This document shows, in pieces, positions 37,263-45,682 of a DNA stretch of 64,000 nucleotides (its first letter is position 1; each line of letters begins with the position of its first letter). The stretch comes from JBBIII01 sp037446575 (lineage in GTDB: Bacteria; Bacteroidota; Ignavibacteria; UBA10030). Made by a program: the position numbers and the translations under genes. The notes beneath the pieces were generated by a model that was given only the letters and a program-made list of their open reading frames with translations, was not told the DNA's origin and ran no database searches. The stretch spans positions 62,001-126,000 of the forward strand of contig JBBIII010000003.1 in NCBI GenBank assembly GCA_037446575.1, in the 5' to 3' direction.

Positions 37263-38777
37263 CTATAATAAATTTAGTTTGTCTGCTTTGCATCTGCCAT
37301 ACAGAGCAGTTAATTCATATAATCTGTTAGCAGGGTCTGGACCTACTTGCTCCCAACTAAATCTCCATTCCCAATTTCCCTCTAAGGTGCTTGGGATGTT
37401 CATTCTTGCTTCGCTCCCTAAACCCATAATATCTTGAAAGGGAATAATTGATATATCAGCCACCGAATTTGATGCAAGTTTGATTAAATCCCAATTAATT
37501 TCATGTCCATTTGTTTTACAATATCTTCTTACAAAATCTCGTTCATGTTCGGTTGCTTTTTCGTACCATCCACGCGTTGTATCGTTATCGTGCGTTCCCG
37601 TATATACAACGCAATTATGAATATAATTATGAGGTAAATAAGCATTATCAGCACTACCGGAAAAAGCAAATTGCAGTACTTTCATACCGGGGTAATTAAC
37701 TTTTTCGCGTAAATTATTTACTTCAGGCGTTATTATTCCCAAATCTTCCGCAATTATTGGCAAATCTCCAAGTTTTCTATTAACAGATTTAAAGAAATCT
37801 ACGCCTGGTCCCATTTTCCAATTACCTTTAATCGCATTGTTTTCATTAGCCGGAATTTCCCAATACGATTCAAAACCTCTAAAATGATCAATTCGAATAA
37901 TATCAAACAAACTAAATAACCTTTTAAATCTTTCATACCACCATTGATATTTTTTTTCCTTTATCGCTTGCCAATTGTATAATGGATTTCCCCATCGTTG
38001 TCCGGTTTTGCTAAAATAATCTGGCGGCACGCCTGCAACAACTGTCGGATTTCCTGCAGAATCAAGATAGAAAAGTTCTTGATTCTTCCACACATCTGTG
38101 CTATGATGAGCAACAAAGATCGGCATATCGCCAATTAGCTTGATTCCCTTGCTATTTGCATAAGCTTTAAGTCTTTTCCATTGTCGATCAAAAATCCATT
38201 GAGCGAATTTTTGTATAAGAATTTGTTCCGCTAATTCCTTTTCCAATTCAGCTATTACTTTTTGCTTCAACATTTTGACATCGGAATTCCACACTGTCCA
38301 ATCGATATAAGGATTTTGAATTGTTAGTGCTTGGAAAAGCGCATAATCATCTAACCAATATTTTTCCTTTTGACAAAATGCATTATAATCGTTTTTTAAA
38401 TCATCATTTGAATTAGATAGAAAATTTCTTCCGGCTTTTTCAATTTTATCTAAATAAAATGATGTAACCTTTTTATAATCTATTTGATTTGGTGAAGTAT
38501 TTGTTGTTAGGATTATATCTTTTTTTTCTAATAAATCAAGGGCAACTAACTCATTGAGATCAATAAGAAAAGGATTACCAGCAAAAGCAGAAGTAGACAT
38601 GTATGGAGAATTGCCTACTCCGATGGGTCCAATTGGAAGCATCTGCCAAAAGGATTGCCCTGCAACAGATAACCAATCAACAAAATGATAAGAAGACGCT
38701 CCAAAATTGCCTATTCCAAATTCTCCGGGAAGTGATGTCGGATGAAGTAGTATTCCGCTCGACCGATTAAATCTCAT
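37263..38777 (-). CDS. malQ: 4-alpha-glucanotransferase (GH77)
   Basis: 504 residues. Amylomaltase transfers maltosyl units among alpha-1,4-glucans. It begins SSGILLHPTSLPGEFGIG. The catalytic Asp nucleophile is in IRIDHFRGFESYW, the acid Glu in IIAEDLGIITPEV, and the third Asp in VVYTGTHDNDTTRGW. The length matches the family. It overlaps the end of the pseudouridine synthase gene by 11 nt. No other glycogen genes are in the window. Confidence 0.95.
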   Translation of the reverse strand: MRFNRSSGILLHPTSLPGEFGIGNFGASSYHFVDWLSVAGQSFWQMLPIGPIGVGNSPYMSTSAFAGNPFLIDLNELVALDLLEKKDIILTTNTSPNQIDYKKVTSFYLDKIEKAGRNFLSNSNDDLKNDYNAFCQKEKYWLDDYALFQALTIQNPYIDWTVWNSDVKMLKQKVIAELEKELAEQILIQKFAQWIFDRQWKRLKAYANSKGIKLIGDMPIFVAHHSTDVWKNQELFYLDSAGNPTVVAGVPPDYFSKTGQRWGNPLYNWQAIKEKKYQWWYERFKRLFSLFDIIRIDHFRGFESYWEIPANENNAIKGNWKMGPGVDFFKSVNRKLGDLPIIAEDLGIITPEVNNLREKVNYPGMKVLQFAFSGSADNAYLPHNYIHNCVVYTGTHDNDTTRGWYEKATEHERDFVRRYCKTNGHEINWDLIKLASNSVADISIIPFQDIMGLGSEARMNIPSTLEGNWEWRFSWEQVGPDPANRLYELTALYGRCKADKLNLL

Positions 38778-39540
38778 GTAATTTCTCTTCTTTATCCAGA
38801 CCTGTTAATCTCATTAAATGATTTATTTCCTGTCTTGTCAAGAAGCGCCAACTCCCTCGAGGTACGCCTAAAGGCGTTAATCCTGCAAACAAGACTCTAT
38901 CGAGCTGGCGAACATCGAATCCAATTGATTCAAATATTCTTCTGACTTCTCTATTCTTTCCCTCATAAATAGTCAACAAAACCTTTTTTCCTTTAGAACC
39001 TTTAATTGGTTCTACTGATTGAACATTTGCAATACCATCTTCAAGTTTAATGCCCTTGCGAATTCTTTTTAATTCTTCGCTCTTAATTTGTCGGTCAAGC
39101 GTTACACGATACATTTTTTCTATTTCATATTTTGGATGTATAAGAGCATTAGCAAGCTCTCCATCATTTGTAAAGAGCAATACTCCGGTTGTGTTTCTAT
39201 CCAACCTGCCAATCGGAAATACTCTTTTTTTAATTTTCACGTACTTCATTACTGTATCACGACCTTTTTCATCGTTCATAGTCGTAATAGTATCTTTAGG
39301 TTTGTTGAAAAGTATATAAATTTTCTTTTCTTCAACATTCACTATTCTGTTGCTCACTGTTACAGTATCTTTTTCTAATCGAACTTGCGCGCCCAATTCT
39401 GTAATAGTTTTGCCGTTAATTTTGACAACGCCTGATAGAATCAATTCGTCGTTTTTTCTACGCGATCCTACGCCCGCCATTGCTAAATAACGATTTAGAC
39501 GAATAGTTTCTTTATGAAGCGGCTTATTTTTTCTTTCCAT
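38767..39540 (-). CDS. rluB: RluB/RsuA-type rRNA pseudouridine synthase
   Basis: 257 residues. N-terminal S4 domain (RLNRYLAMAGVGSRRKNDELI), followed by the RsuA-family catalytic motif GRLDRNTTGVLLFTNDGELA and the C-terminal EGKNREVRRIFESIGFDV. Makes a pseudouridine in 23S or 16S rRNA; the exact site cannot be read. Its start lies 46 bases inside scpB, so the two are tightly coupled. Confidence 0.92.
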   Translation of the reverse strand: MERKNKPLHKETIRLNRYLAMAGVGSRRKNDELILSGVVKINGKTITELGAQVRLEKDTVTVSNRIVNVEEKKIYILFNKPKDTITTMNDEKGRDTVMKYVKIKKRVFPIGRLDRNTTGVLLFTNDGELANALIHPKYEIEKMYRVTLDRQIKSEELKRIRKGIKLEDGIANVQSVEPIKGSKGKKVLLTIYEGKNREVRRIFESIGFDVRQLDRVLFAGLTPLGVPRGSWRFLTRQEINHLMRLTGLDKEEKLHEI

Positions 39541-40649
39541 GCTTGCCAGCGATTTGGATGTTTAGAATCTAATTTTTTTGACGTATCGAATTGAGAATTT
39601 TCTATATTTTCTGTAGAAGAATTAATTATTTCTACTTCTTTATTCGGTAGTTCATTCGCAGTTCTTTCTACGTTTTCTGATTTTTCAACGAGGCCGGCTT
39701 TCTCGTTATTTGCAGATTGACTTGTTTCTACTCCAATTTCACTCGGGATATCTTGCTCGGCAGTTCTAATATCTAATCCGTCAGTACCTGTTACCTCAAG
39801 CTCAGATTTTTCGACTTCATGATTGAATTTAATTTTTTCTTGTCCGGCTTGTTCGATTAATTTTTGTTCTTCGCTTGGCAAGATTTTAATTTGCCTTATT
39901 TTTTTAATCTGGTGTAGTTCAACTTCTTTTTGTTCTAATTCAGATTTTTTCTTTGGAATATGCGGTAACCTCGATTTGAAATTTTCTTCTTCTTTTTGAA
40001 GTTTTTCGGCCGCAGTTTGGGCTTCGAGCATCCTTCTTTCTATTTCGTATTGGCTTTCGCCAAGAATTTCTTCAATTTCTCTTGGCTTAGGTAAATCTGT
40101 TATAGTATTCAATCCGAAATGTTTCAAGAATTCTTTAGTTGTCCCATACAACAACGGACGGCCTACGCTTTCAGCTCTGCCTGTTACTGTAATTAATTCT
40201 TTTTCTAATAAAGTCTTTAATACATAATCACAATTAACACCACGGATGTTTTCTACTTCCGTTTTTGTAACGGGCTGTTTATACGCAATAATAGCGAGCG
40301 TTTCTATGCCAGATTGAGATAGTTTTCGCCTGCTTTGTTCTTTGAATAATTTGCCAAGCCATTCTGCATAAATTGAAAGAGTTGCAAATTGATAGCCGCC
40401 TGCAATCTCTATAATTCTATAAGGTTTTTCTGATTTTTCATAACTTTTATTTAAGTTAGAAATAATTTGCTTTATTTCTTCAAGCTCGATATGACGAGTA
40501 GAATTGTTGTGATTATCTGCTTGATATATTGACTTAATTTGATTTAAAGAAAGCGGTTCCTTGGCTGCAAAAATTAATGCTTCTATCAACGCATTTAATG
40601 TTGACGGAATTTTCAGTTCAACTTTTTCGACTTTTACTTCTTCTTGCAT
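39495..40649 (-). CDS. scpB: Segregation and condensation protein ScpB with long C-terminal extension
   Basis: 384 residues, about twice the usual size. Residues 1-180 are the ScpB winged-helix pair (LIEALIFAAKEPLSLNQI, SQSGIETLAIIAYKQPVTKTEVENIRGVN, GRPLLYGTTKEFLKHFGL). After this comes a low-complexity coiled, acidic region full of Glu/Lys/Gln, and the chain ends in an amphipathic basic helix (WQAWKEKISRFIKKLF). ScpAB binds Smc for chromosome condensation. Its ATG overlaps the scpA stop (TAATG). Confidence 0.93.
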   Translation of the reverse strand: MQEEVKVEKVELKIPSTLNALIEALIFAAKEPLSLNQIKSIYQADNHNNSTRHIELEEIKQIISNLNKSYEKSEKPYRIIEIAGGYQFATLSIYAEWLGKLFKEQSRRKLSQSGIETLAIIAYKQPVTKTEVENIRGVNCDYVLKTLLEKELITVTGRAESVGRPLLYGTTKEFLKHFGLNTITDLPKPREIEEILGESQYEIERRMLEAQTAAEKLQKEEENFKSRLPHIPKKKSELEQKEVELHQIKKIRQIKILPSEEQKLIEQAGQEKIKFNHEVEKSELEVTGTDGLDIRTAEQDIPSEIGVETSQSANNEKAGLVEKSENVERTANELPNKEVEIINSSTENIENSQFDTSKKLDSKHPNRWQAWKEKISRFIKKLFV

Positions 40650-41368
40650 TAGTTGACTCTTCGCATAATTGATAGTTCGCCAAAAGGTTTAATTTGTCTG
40701 ATAATTAATTTTTTTGCTCTAATTACTTCCAATAAAGCAAGAAATGTTACAACCATACGAATCTTTTCAGTAAAGTCTTTTATCAAATCAAAAAAAGTCG
40801 CTTCTGAACGTTTCGAAAAGAAATCTTCTATATATAAAATTTGTTCTTCTATTGTTACATTAATTTTTTCAATTTCATGGAAGAATTTTTTAGGCATTCG
40901 TTCCATTGCATATTTAAACGACGCAATTAAATCAAAAAATGTTACGTCTCTAATAATATCTCCACCTGTTTCATCTTCGATAACATGTTCATCAGCAGAA
41001 TTATATCCACGATAAAATACTTTCATCTGCTGTTCTTCATAATTTTTCATTTGCAAAGACATTTCTTTAAATCTTTTGTATTCGACCAATCGTTGAACTA
41101 AATTTGCTCTTGGATCTACTTCTTCTTGTTCGCCTGGTTCGGGTGGCAAAAGCATCTTCACCTTAATTTGCATTAGCTCTGCCGCCATTACTAAAAATTC
41201 GCCCGCTATTTCTAAGTCGAGCTGTTGCAAAAAATGCAAATAGTCTAAAAATTCTTTAGTAATTCGAGCTATTGGAATATCATAAATATCTAACTCATCG
41301 CGTTTGATAAAGAAGAGCAATAAGTCTAATGGACCTTCAAAATCGTGCAATTTGATTGTGTACATCAA
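40649..41368 (-). CDS. scpA: Segregation and condensation protein ScpA
   Basis: 239 residues, kleisin that bridges the Smc heads. The N-terminal DFEGPLDLLLFFIKRDELDIYDIPIARIT and the middle FLVMAAELMQIKVKMLLP are diagnostic; the C-terminal winged helix contains TFLALLEVIRAKKLIIRQ. It starts right after trpS (1 nt) and overlaps scpB by one base. Confidence 0.96.
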   Translation of the reverse strand: MMYTIKLHDFEGPLDLLLFFIKRDELDIYDIPIARITKEFLDYLHFLQQLDLEIAGEFLVMAAELMQIKVKMLLPPEPGEQEEVDPRANLVQRLVEYKRFKEMSLQMKNYEEQQMKVFYRGYNSADEHVIEDETGGDIIRDVTFFDLIASFKYAMERMPKKFFHEIEKINVTIEEQILYIEDFFSKRSEATFFDLIKDFTEKIRMVVTFLALLEVIRAKKLIIRQIKPFGELSIMRRVN

Positions 41369-42352
41369 TTAACCCATTCTCATTGCGTTATGAACTTCCG
41401 CTATAGTTTTTTTTGCAACCTCTTTAGCTCTATTTTCCCCATCAGCTAAAATATCTTTGACTTCATTAATATTAGATTCATAATAAGCTCGTTTTTCGCG
41501 ATTGGGAGTTAAAGTCTCTGCAATTTTCTTAGCGCATCGCATTTTACAATCTACACATCCCAATGCTCCACTTTCGCAATTAGATTTAATTTCAGGTGTT
41601 TCGTCAAAATTAAATTTTTTATGATATTCAAATACTAAGCAAATATCCGGATGCCCTGCGTCTCCTTTGCGCAATTTCTGCGGATCTGTAACCGCCGAAC
41701 GTAATTTTTTATTTATTGCATCGACAGAATCGGAAAGCAAAATTGTATTTCCCACCGATTTGCTCATACGTTTGCCATCTAATCCGGGCAGGCGGGCAAA
41801 CTTTGTAATTTTGCCTTCTGGCTCGGGGAATACTACTGCATATAGTGTATTAAATTTTCTCGCTATTTCCCTTGTTATTTCAATATGAGGAAGTTGGTCT
41901 TCTCCAACAGGGACAACATCGCCTTTATATAGTAATATATCCGCCGCTTGCAACACAGGATATCCCAAATGACCATATACTAAACTTTCCATTTCAAGAT
42001 CACGTACCTGCTCTTTTAAAGTCGGGTTTCTTTCTAAGCGAGACGTAGTTATCAACATTGAAAAGATTAGATGCAACTCCGCGTGTTCCTTTATTTGTGA
42101 TTGTCTAAACATAGGGCTTTTTACTGGATCGAGTCCGGCTGAAAGCCAATCTATTAGCATATCTATCGTATTTGTATATATTTCAGAAGTATCCGGATTT
42201 GTTGTAAGCGCATGATAGTCAGCAATCAGATGATAATTTTGATATTCTCCCTGCATTGCTACCCAGTTATCCAATGCGCCTGTCAAGTGGCCTAAATGTA
42301 ATTTTCCTGTAGGCCTCATTCCGCTTAATATTATTTTCTTTTTATTTATCAA
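41369..42352 (-). CDS. trpS: Tryptophanyl-tRNA synthetase with iron-sulfur-type cysteine set
   Basis: 327 residues, class I. HIGH-type GKLHLGHLTG and KMSKS-type GKRMSKSVG are present. Cysteines C238, C259, C266 and C269 form Cx20Cx6Cx2C, close to the Cx22Cx6Cx2C set that binds a 4Fe-4S cluster in Thermotoga maritima TrpRS; C273 is an extra one. This subset of enzymes uses the cluster near the anticodon-binding region. Cluster binding here is inferred from the cysteine spacing. Confidence 0.95.
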   Translation of the reverse strand: MINKKKIILSGMRPTGKLHLGHLTGALDNWVAMQGEYQNYHLIADYHALTTNPDTSEIYTNTIDMLIDWLSAGLDPVKSPMFRQSQIKEHAELHLIFSMLITTSRLERNPTLKEQVRDLEMESLVYGHLGYPVLQAADILLYKGDVVPVGEDQLPHIEITREIARKFNTLYAVVFPEPEGKITKFARLPGLDGKRMSKSVGNTILLSDSVDAINKKLRSAVTDPQKLRKGDAGHPDICLVFEYHKKFNFDETPEIKSNCESGALGCVDCKMRCAKKIAETLTPNREKRAYYESNINEVKDILADGENRAKEVAKKTIAEVHNAMRMG

Positions 42353-42375
42353 TTTTATATTAACTCTTTATAATT

Positions 42376-43563
42376 TTATTTGATATTTTTTTTATATGTT
42401 TTTTTCCAATCTACAAACATATCAAGAACTTTTTGAGGAGCATAGTTATACCACATATATCCCGTACGTCTTTCTTTTTCAACTTCTTTATGAGAATATA
42501 CTGATACACCATCTCTATTTGCAAATAATGGTTTATTTGTATTTAACTCATAAAATCTTGCCCAAATTGGCGGCGCTTCAATATCCTCTACAATAATTCG
42601 ATCATAATTAGCATTGTGATATAAAAATTTTTCTTCCTGTGCATTTACTTTTATATATTTTATACCAAATAATCTAGATTTTTCGAACCATCTAACTGCC
42701 GATTGAATTGAATTGATTATTTCCTCGCTTTGCAAGTTGCATTCCATAAGAAAAAGCACAATTTCAGCGCTCTCTTGGCTACATTTGCTTGCCAGCTCAT
42801 ATGTGCGTGCTTTTCTTGGCTGAAAATTCTTTTCATCATGCTGCTGGCACCAAACCGTTAATTCGTTATTCTCTTTTATCTGGCAATTCAATATGCACTT
42901 AACTCCTTTTTCGTATGCTATGGCTACTTTTTTTCTTCTGGCTCTATCGACAAATGAATAATGGCTCTTTTCCTCGCTAATATTTTTGAGTACTTTCATT
43001 ATTCCAATCATTGCGCCATCATTAAAAGTAATATATCGATGATAACTAGTACGAATTGGATAAAATTGCGGCCAACCTCCATTTTTATATTGGGCAGATA
43101 ATATGAAGTCTATCCCTTTTAGGCATGCATTTTTATATTTTCTATCTTTTGTTAGCGAATATGCTTTTGCAAGATATTCGACATGTGAATGTGTTGCTCC
43201 GTTATCAAAAGTTGTGTTTTGGTCATTCTTGGAATTTAAAACTTTTTCGTGTTGTTCATTTGTCAAGATCGCTAACATATCATAGTTTTTGGGCCAACCG
43301 CCATTATTTTTTTGAAACAAAACAATATTGTCTGCTATTTTTTTTACCTCGCTATGTTGATATCGCTTTTGATTAGGCAGTGGATTAATAGTTCTAACTT
43401 CGTCAAAAATATCATACCAGTGATGCGAACTATCCCAAAATTCTGAAACGCTTATTACGGTATCGAGAGAATCACTACCTATTGCATTATTGTTTGAATA
43501 GCTTGAAAATACAAATGAAACAAATATAAATGTTAAACAAAATATTTTTACTTTAAATAACAT
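42376..43563 (-). CDS. pelA: PL10-type pectate lyase, secreted
   Basis: 395 residues with a signal peptide (hydrophobic residues 5-20). Family segments are FQKNNGGWPKNYDM, FDNGATHSHVEYLAKAY, SAQYKNGGWPQFYPIR and YITFNDGAMIGIMKVL. PL10 enzymes cleave polygalacturonate by beta-elimination. No other pectin gene is adjacent. An aromatic C-terminal end (GYMWYNYAPQKVLDMFVDW) matches PL10. It suggests growth on plant material, with the GH38 and malQ genes in the same window. Confidence 0.88.
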   Translation of the reverse strand: MLFKVKIFCLTFIFVSFVFSSYSNNNAIGSDSLDTVISVSEFWDSSHHWYDIFDEVRTINPLPNQKRYQHSEVKKIADNIVLFQKNNGGWPKNYDMLAILTNEQHEKVLNSKNDQNTTFDNGATHSHVEYLAKAYSLTKDRKYKNACLKGIDFILSAQYKNGGWPQFYPIRTSYHRYITFNDGAMIGIMKVLKNISEEKSHYSFVDRARRKKVAIAYEKGVKCILNCQIKENNELTVWCQQHDEKNFQPRKARTYELASKCSQESAEIVLFLMECNLQSEEIINSIQSAVRWFEKSRLFGIKYIKVNAQEEKFLYHNANYDRIIVEDIEAPPIWARFYELNTNKPLFANRDGVSVYSHKEVEKERRTGYMWYNYAPQKVLDMFVDWKKTYKKNIK

Positions 43564-43615
43564 AATTAAATTTTGATGTTAATTTGTAATCGGGTTACGG
43601 TCACTAGTTAGCATT

Positions 43616-44107
43616 TCAATTCATAAATAAATATGGTTTCCAATTTTCATCCACAATACCTACAAAATGCCTAATAAACATAACATGGTTGGGACGAATT
43701 GGTTTGCGGAGTAGTTTCATATGCGCATCATGAGGAGTTCTATCCCCTTTTTTGTTATTACAATGAACACAAGCCGCTACAAGGTTATCCCACGATTCGG
43801 CGCCGCCTTTGGCTTTTGGAATAACATGGTCCACAGTTAAATTTGTCTCTGTTTTACCGCAATATTGACACTGATGCCCATCGCGACGCAAAACATTTTT
43901 TCGCGAAAGTATAATTTTTTTATAGGGAACTCGAACGAAGATAGAAAGTCTTACAATGCTTGGGTATGGCATTGTAGTAGATACCGAACGAATTATTTTT
44001 CCATCACATGCTGCAATCAACTCTGCTTTGCCTAAATAAAGAAGAATAATAGCTTTTTTTACATTACAAATGCTTAATGGCTCATAATCGTGGTTGAGCA
44101 CAAGCAC
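43616..44107 (-). CDS. HNH endonuclease family protein
   Basis: 163 residues. N-terminal VLNHDYEPLSICNVKKAI is the common front part of this bacterial HNH family. The HNH motif has two CxxC zinc knuckles (CQYCGK, CVHCNN) and the catalytic stretch LTVDHVIPKAKGGAESWDNL. The predicted start is GTG at 44107, with no Shine-Dalgarno close by. A strong AAAGGAGGTG lies 50 bases earlier, and an ATG at 44135 reads into this frame only if an A6 run is slipped (see findings). It is transcribed from a clear promoter at 44236-44264. Confidence 0.8.
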   Translation of the reverse strand: MLVLNHDYEPLSICNVKKAIILLYLGKAELIAACDGKIIRSVSTTMPYPSIVRLSIFVRVPYKKIILSRKNVLRRDGHQCQYCGKTETNLTVDHVIPKAKGGAESWDNLVAACVHCNNKKGDRTPHDAHMKLLRKPIRPNHVMFIRHFVGIVDENWKPYLFMN

Positions 44108-44235
44108 TTTTCGGCTTAATTTAGTTTTTTCACCGATGTGTTCATAATATTTACTGAAGACTTACGCACCTCCTTTTATTAATTTTAAGCTCTTAGCTTA
44201 CAATTTCCTTGAGGTATTTCGTTTTATTCATTGAA

Positions 44236-44264
44236 AATATAGTATTTTCCATAGCCATAGTCAA
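44236..44264 (-). promoter_or_regulatory. Sigma70-type promoter upstream of the HNH gene
   Basis: On the minus strand, TTGACT (44264-44259), a 17-bp spacer, then TATATT (44241-44236). The spacing and sequences match the standard housekeeping consensus. A 6-bp hairpin TAAGCT/AGCTTA and AAAGGAGGTG follow downstream. It faces the HNH gene and lies between it and aroC. Confidence 0.75.
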
Positions 44265-44291
44265 GCCATTGAAAAACGATGATATTGATAT

Positions 44292-45473
44292 TTAGTTAAA
44301 ATTTAATTTCATAGCTTTTTTTATTGCCTGTAGAGAATCGCCACCAAACTTGTCAACAAGAGCATTGGCTAATACAGGAGCTATAACAGCTTCTCCAATA
44401 ACAGATGCCGCAGGAACCGCGCATACATCCGAGCGTTCGTATCGTGATTTCACAATTTTCATTGTTGATAAATCAATTGATTGAAGAGGGCGTGCGAGTG
44501 TAGATATTGGTTTCATTGCGGCGTGAAGAACAATTACCTCGCCGTTAGTTACTCCTCCTTCGATTCCGCCAGCTCTATTTGTTTTGCGCATTACTTGCTT
44601 ATCTTTTATGTAAAATTCATCATGAACTTCCGAGCCGAATTTTGTTGCGTTTTTATAACCACTCCCTATCTCTACTCCTTTGATCGCTTGGATTGACATT
44701 AATGCTTGAGCAAGTTGTCCATCTAACCTCTTATCAAAATGAACATAACTTCCGAGTCCGATTGGAACGCCTGTAACAAATATTTCAAAAACTCCTCCTA
44801 ATGTATCCCCTTTTTTCTTGGCTTTCTTGATTTCATTTATCGCATTTTCTGAGATTGTCTTTTCTAACATTCTAACTTCAGATTTGTCAGCTTCATCAGA
44901 AATTATTTGTGCTGTGTTTTTTGATTTCTTCATCAAAACTGAAATTTTGGAATTGAGTTTTACTTGATCCTTTATAATAACTGAACCAATACTCAATACA
45001 TGACTGCCTATAAATATTCCACATTCCTCTAGAAATTTTTTAGCAACAGAACATAGCGCTATTCTAATAGCAGTTTCTCTTGCGCTCGATCTGTCTATAA
45101 CATTTCGCAGATCATCGAACCTATATTTTACAGCTCCAACATAATCAGCATGACCAGGACGCGGTACCGTAATCTTTTCTATGCCTTTGCCATCTCCTTC
45201 AATAGACATTATATCCGTCCAATTTTCCCAATCCTTATTCTGAATAAGAATCGAAATGGGCGAACCTATTGTCTTTCCAAATCGAACACCAGAAATAATT
45301 TCAACTCTATCTGTTTCAATTTTCATCCTTCCACCGCGACCGTAACCTTGCTGTCTTCTTTTAAGTTGCTGATTAATATATTCAGACGATATCTGAAGAC
45401 CAGCCGGTATGCCTTCGATAATGCCAACCAATGCTTTTCCATGGGATTCACCTGCTGTAAGATAGCGTATCAT
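44292..45473 (-). CDS. aroC: Chorismate synthase
   Basis: 393 residues, long form. It converts EPSP to chorismate with reduced FMN. Signatures are GESHGKALVGIIEGIPAG, RRQQGYGRGGRMKIE, DDLRNVIDRSSARETA and RAGGIEGGVTNGEVI. Chorismate is the direct substrate of the MqnA domain encoded at 13.8-15.7 kb, but the two loci are 29 kb apart and not linked as an operon. It faces away from a terminator at 45616-45648. Confidence 0.97.
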   Translation of the reverse strand: MIRYLTAGESHGKALVGIIEGIPAGLQISSEYINQQLKRRQQGYGRGGRMKIETDRVEIISGVRFGKTIGSPISILIQNKDWENWTDIMSIEGDGKGIEKITVPRPGHADYVGAVKYRFDDLRNVIDRSSARETAIRIALCSVAKKFLEECGIFIGSHVLSIGSVIIKDQVKLNSKISVLMKKSKNTAQIISDEADKSEVRMLEKTISENAINEIKKAKKKGDTLGGVFEIFVTGVPIGLGSYVHFDKRLDGQLAQALMSIQAIKGVEIGSGYKNATKFGSEVHDEFYIKDKQVMRKTNRAGGIEGGVTNGEVIVLHAAMKPISTLARPLQSIDLSTMKIVKSRYERSDVCAVPAASVIGEAVIAPVLANALVDKFGGDSLQAIKKAMKLNFN

Positions 45474-45615
45474 ATTATTTCCTTTACAAACTACTTTCTT
45501 GAAGATTGATTAATATACTCGAGTAAATTAAACATTTTTTTTAAGGAGATTCAATGTTATTACGATAATTTAATAAGTAATTTAGGTTTTATTTTTAATA
45601 TTATGAATTATAGAC

Positions 45616-45648
45616 AAAAAAAAGCGCGGTTTTACAAATATACCGCGC
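45616..45648 (-). terminator. Rho-independent terminator after htrA
   Basis: GCGCGGT (45624-45630) and ACCGCGC (45642-45648) form a perfect 7-bp GC-rich stem with an 11-nt loop. On the minus strand it is followed by eight T. It lies 35 nt past the htrA stop and isolates htrA from aroC. Confidence 0.92.
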
Positions 45649-45682
45649 ATTTGTTGCAAGACTTTATATTATAGATTATATG

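Noticed and set aside
45553..45574. Shine-Dalgarno plus ATG on the plus strand (AAGGAG then ATG)
   Set aside because: The frame ends after four codons and nothing else supports a gene.
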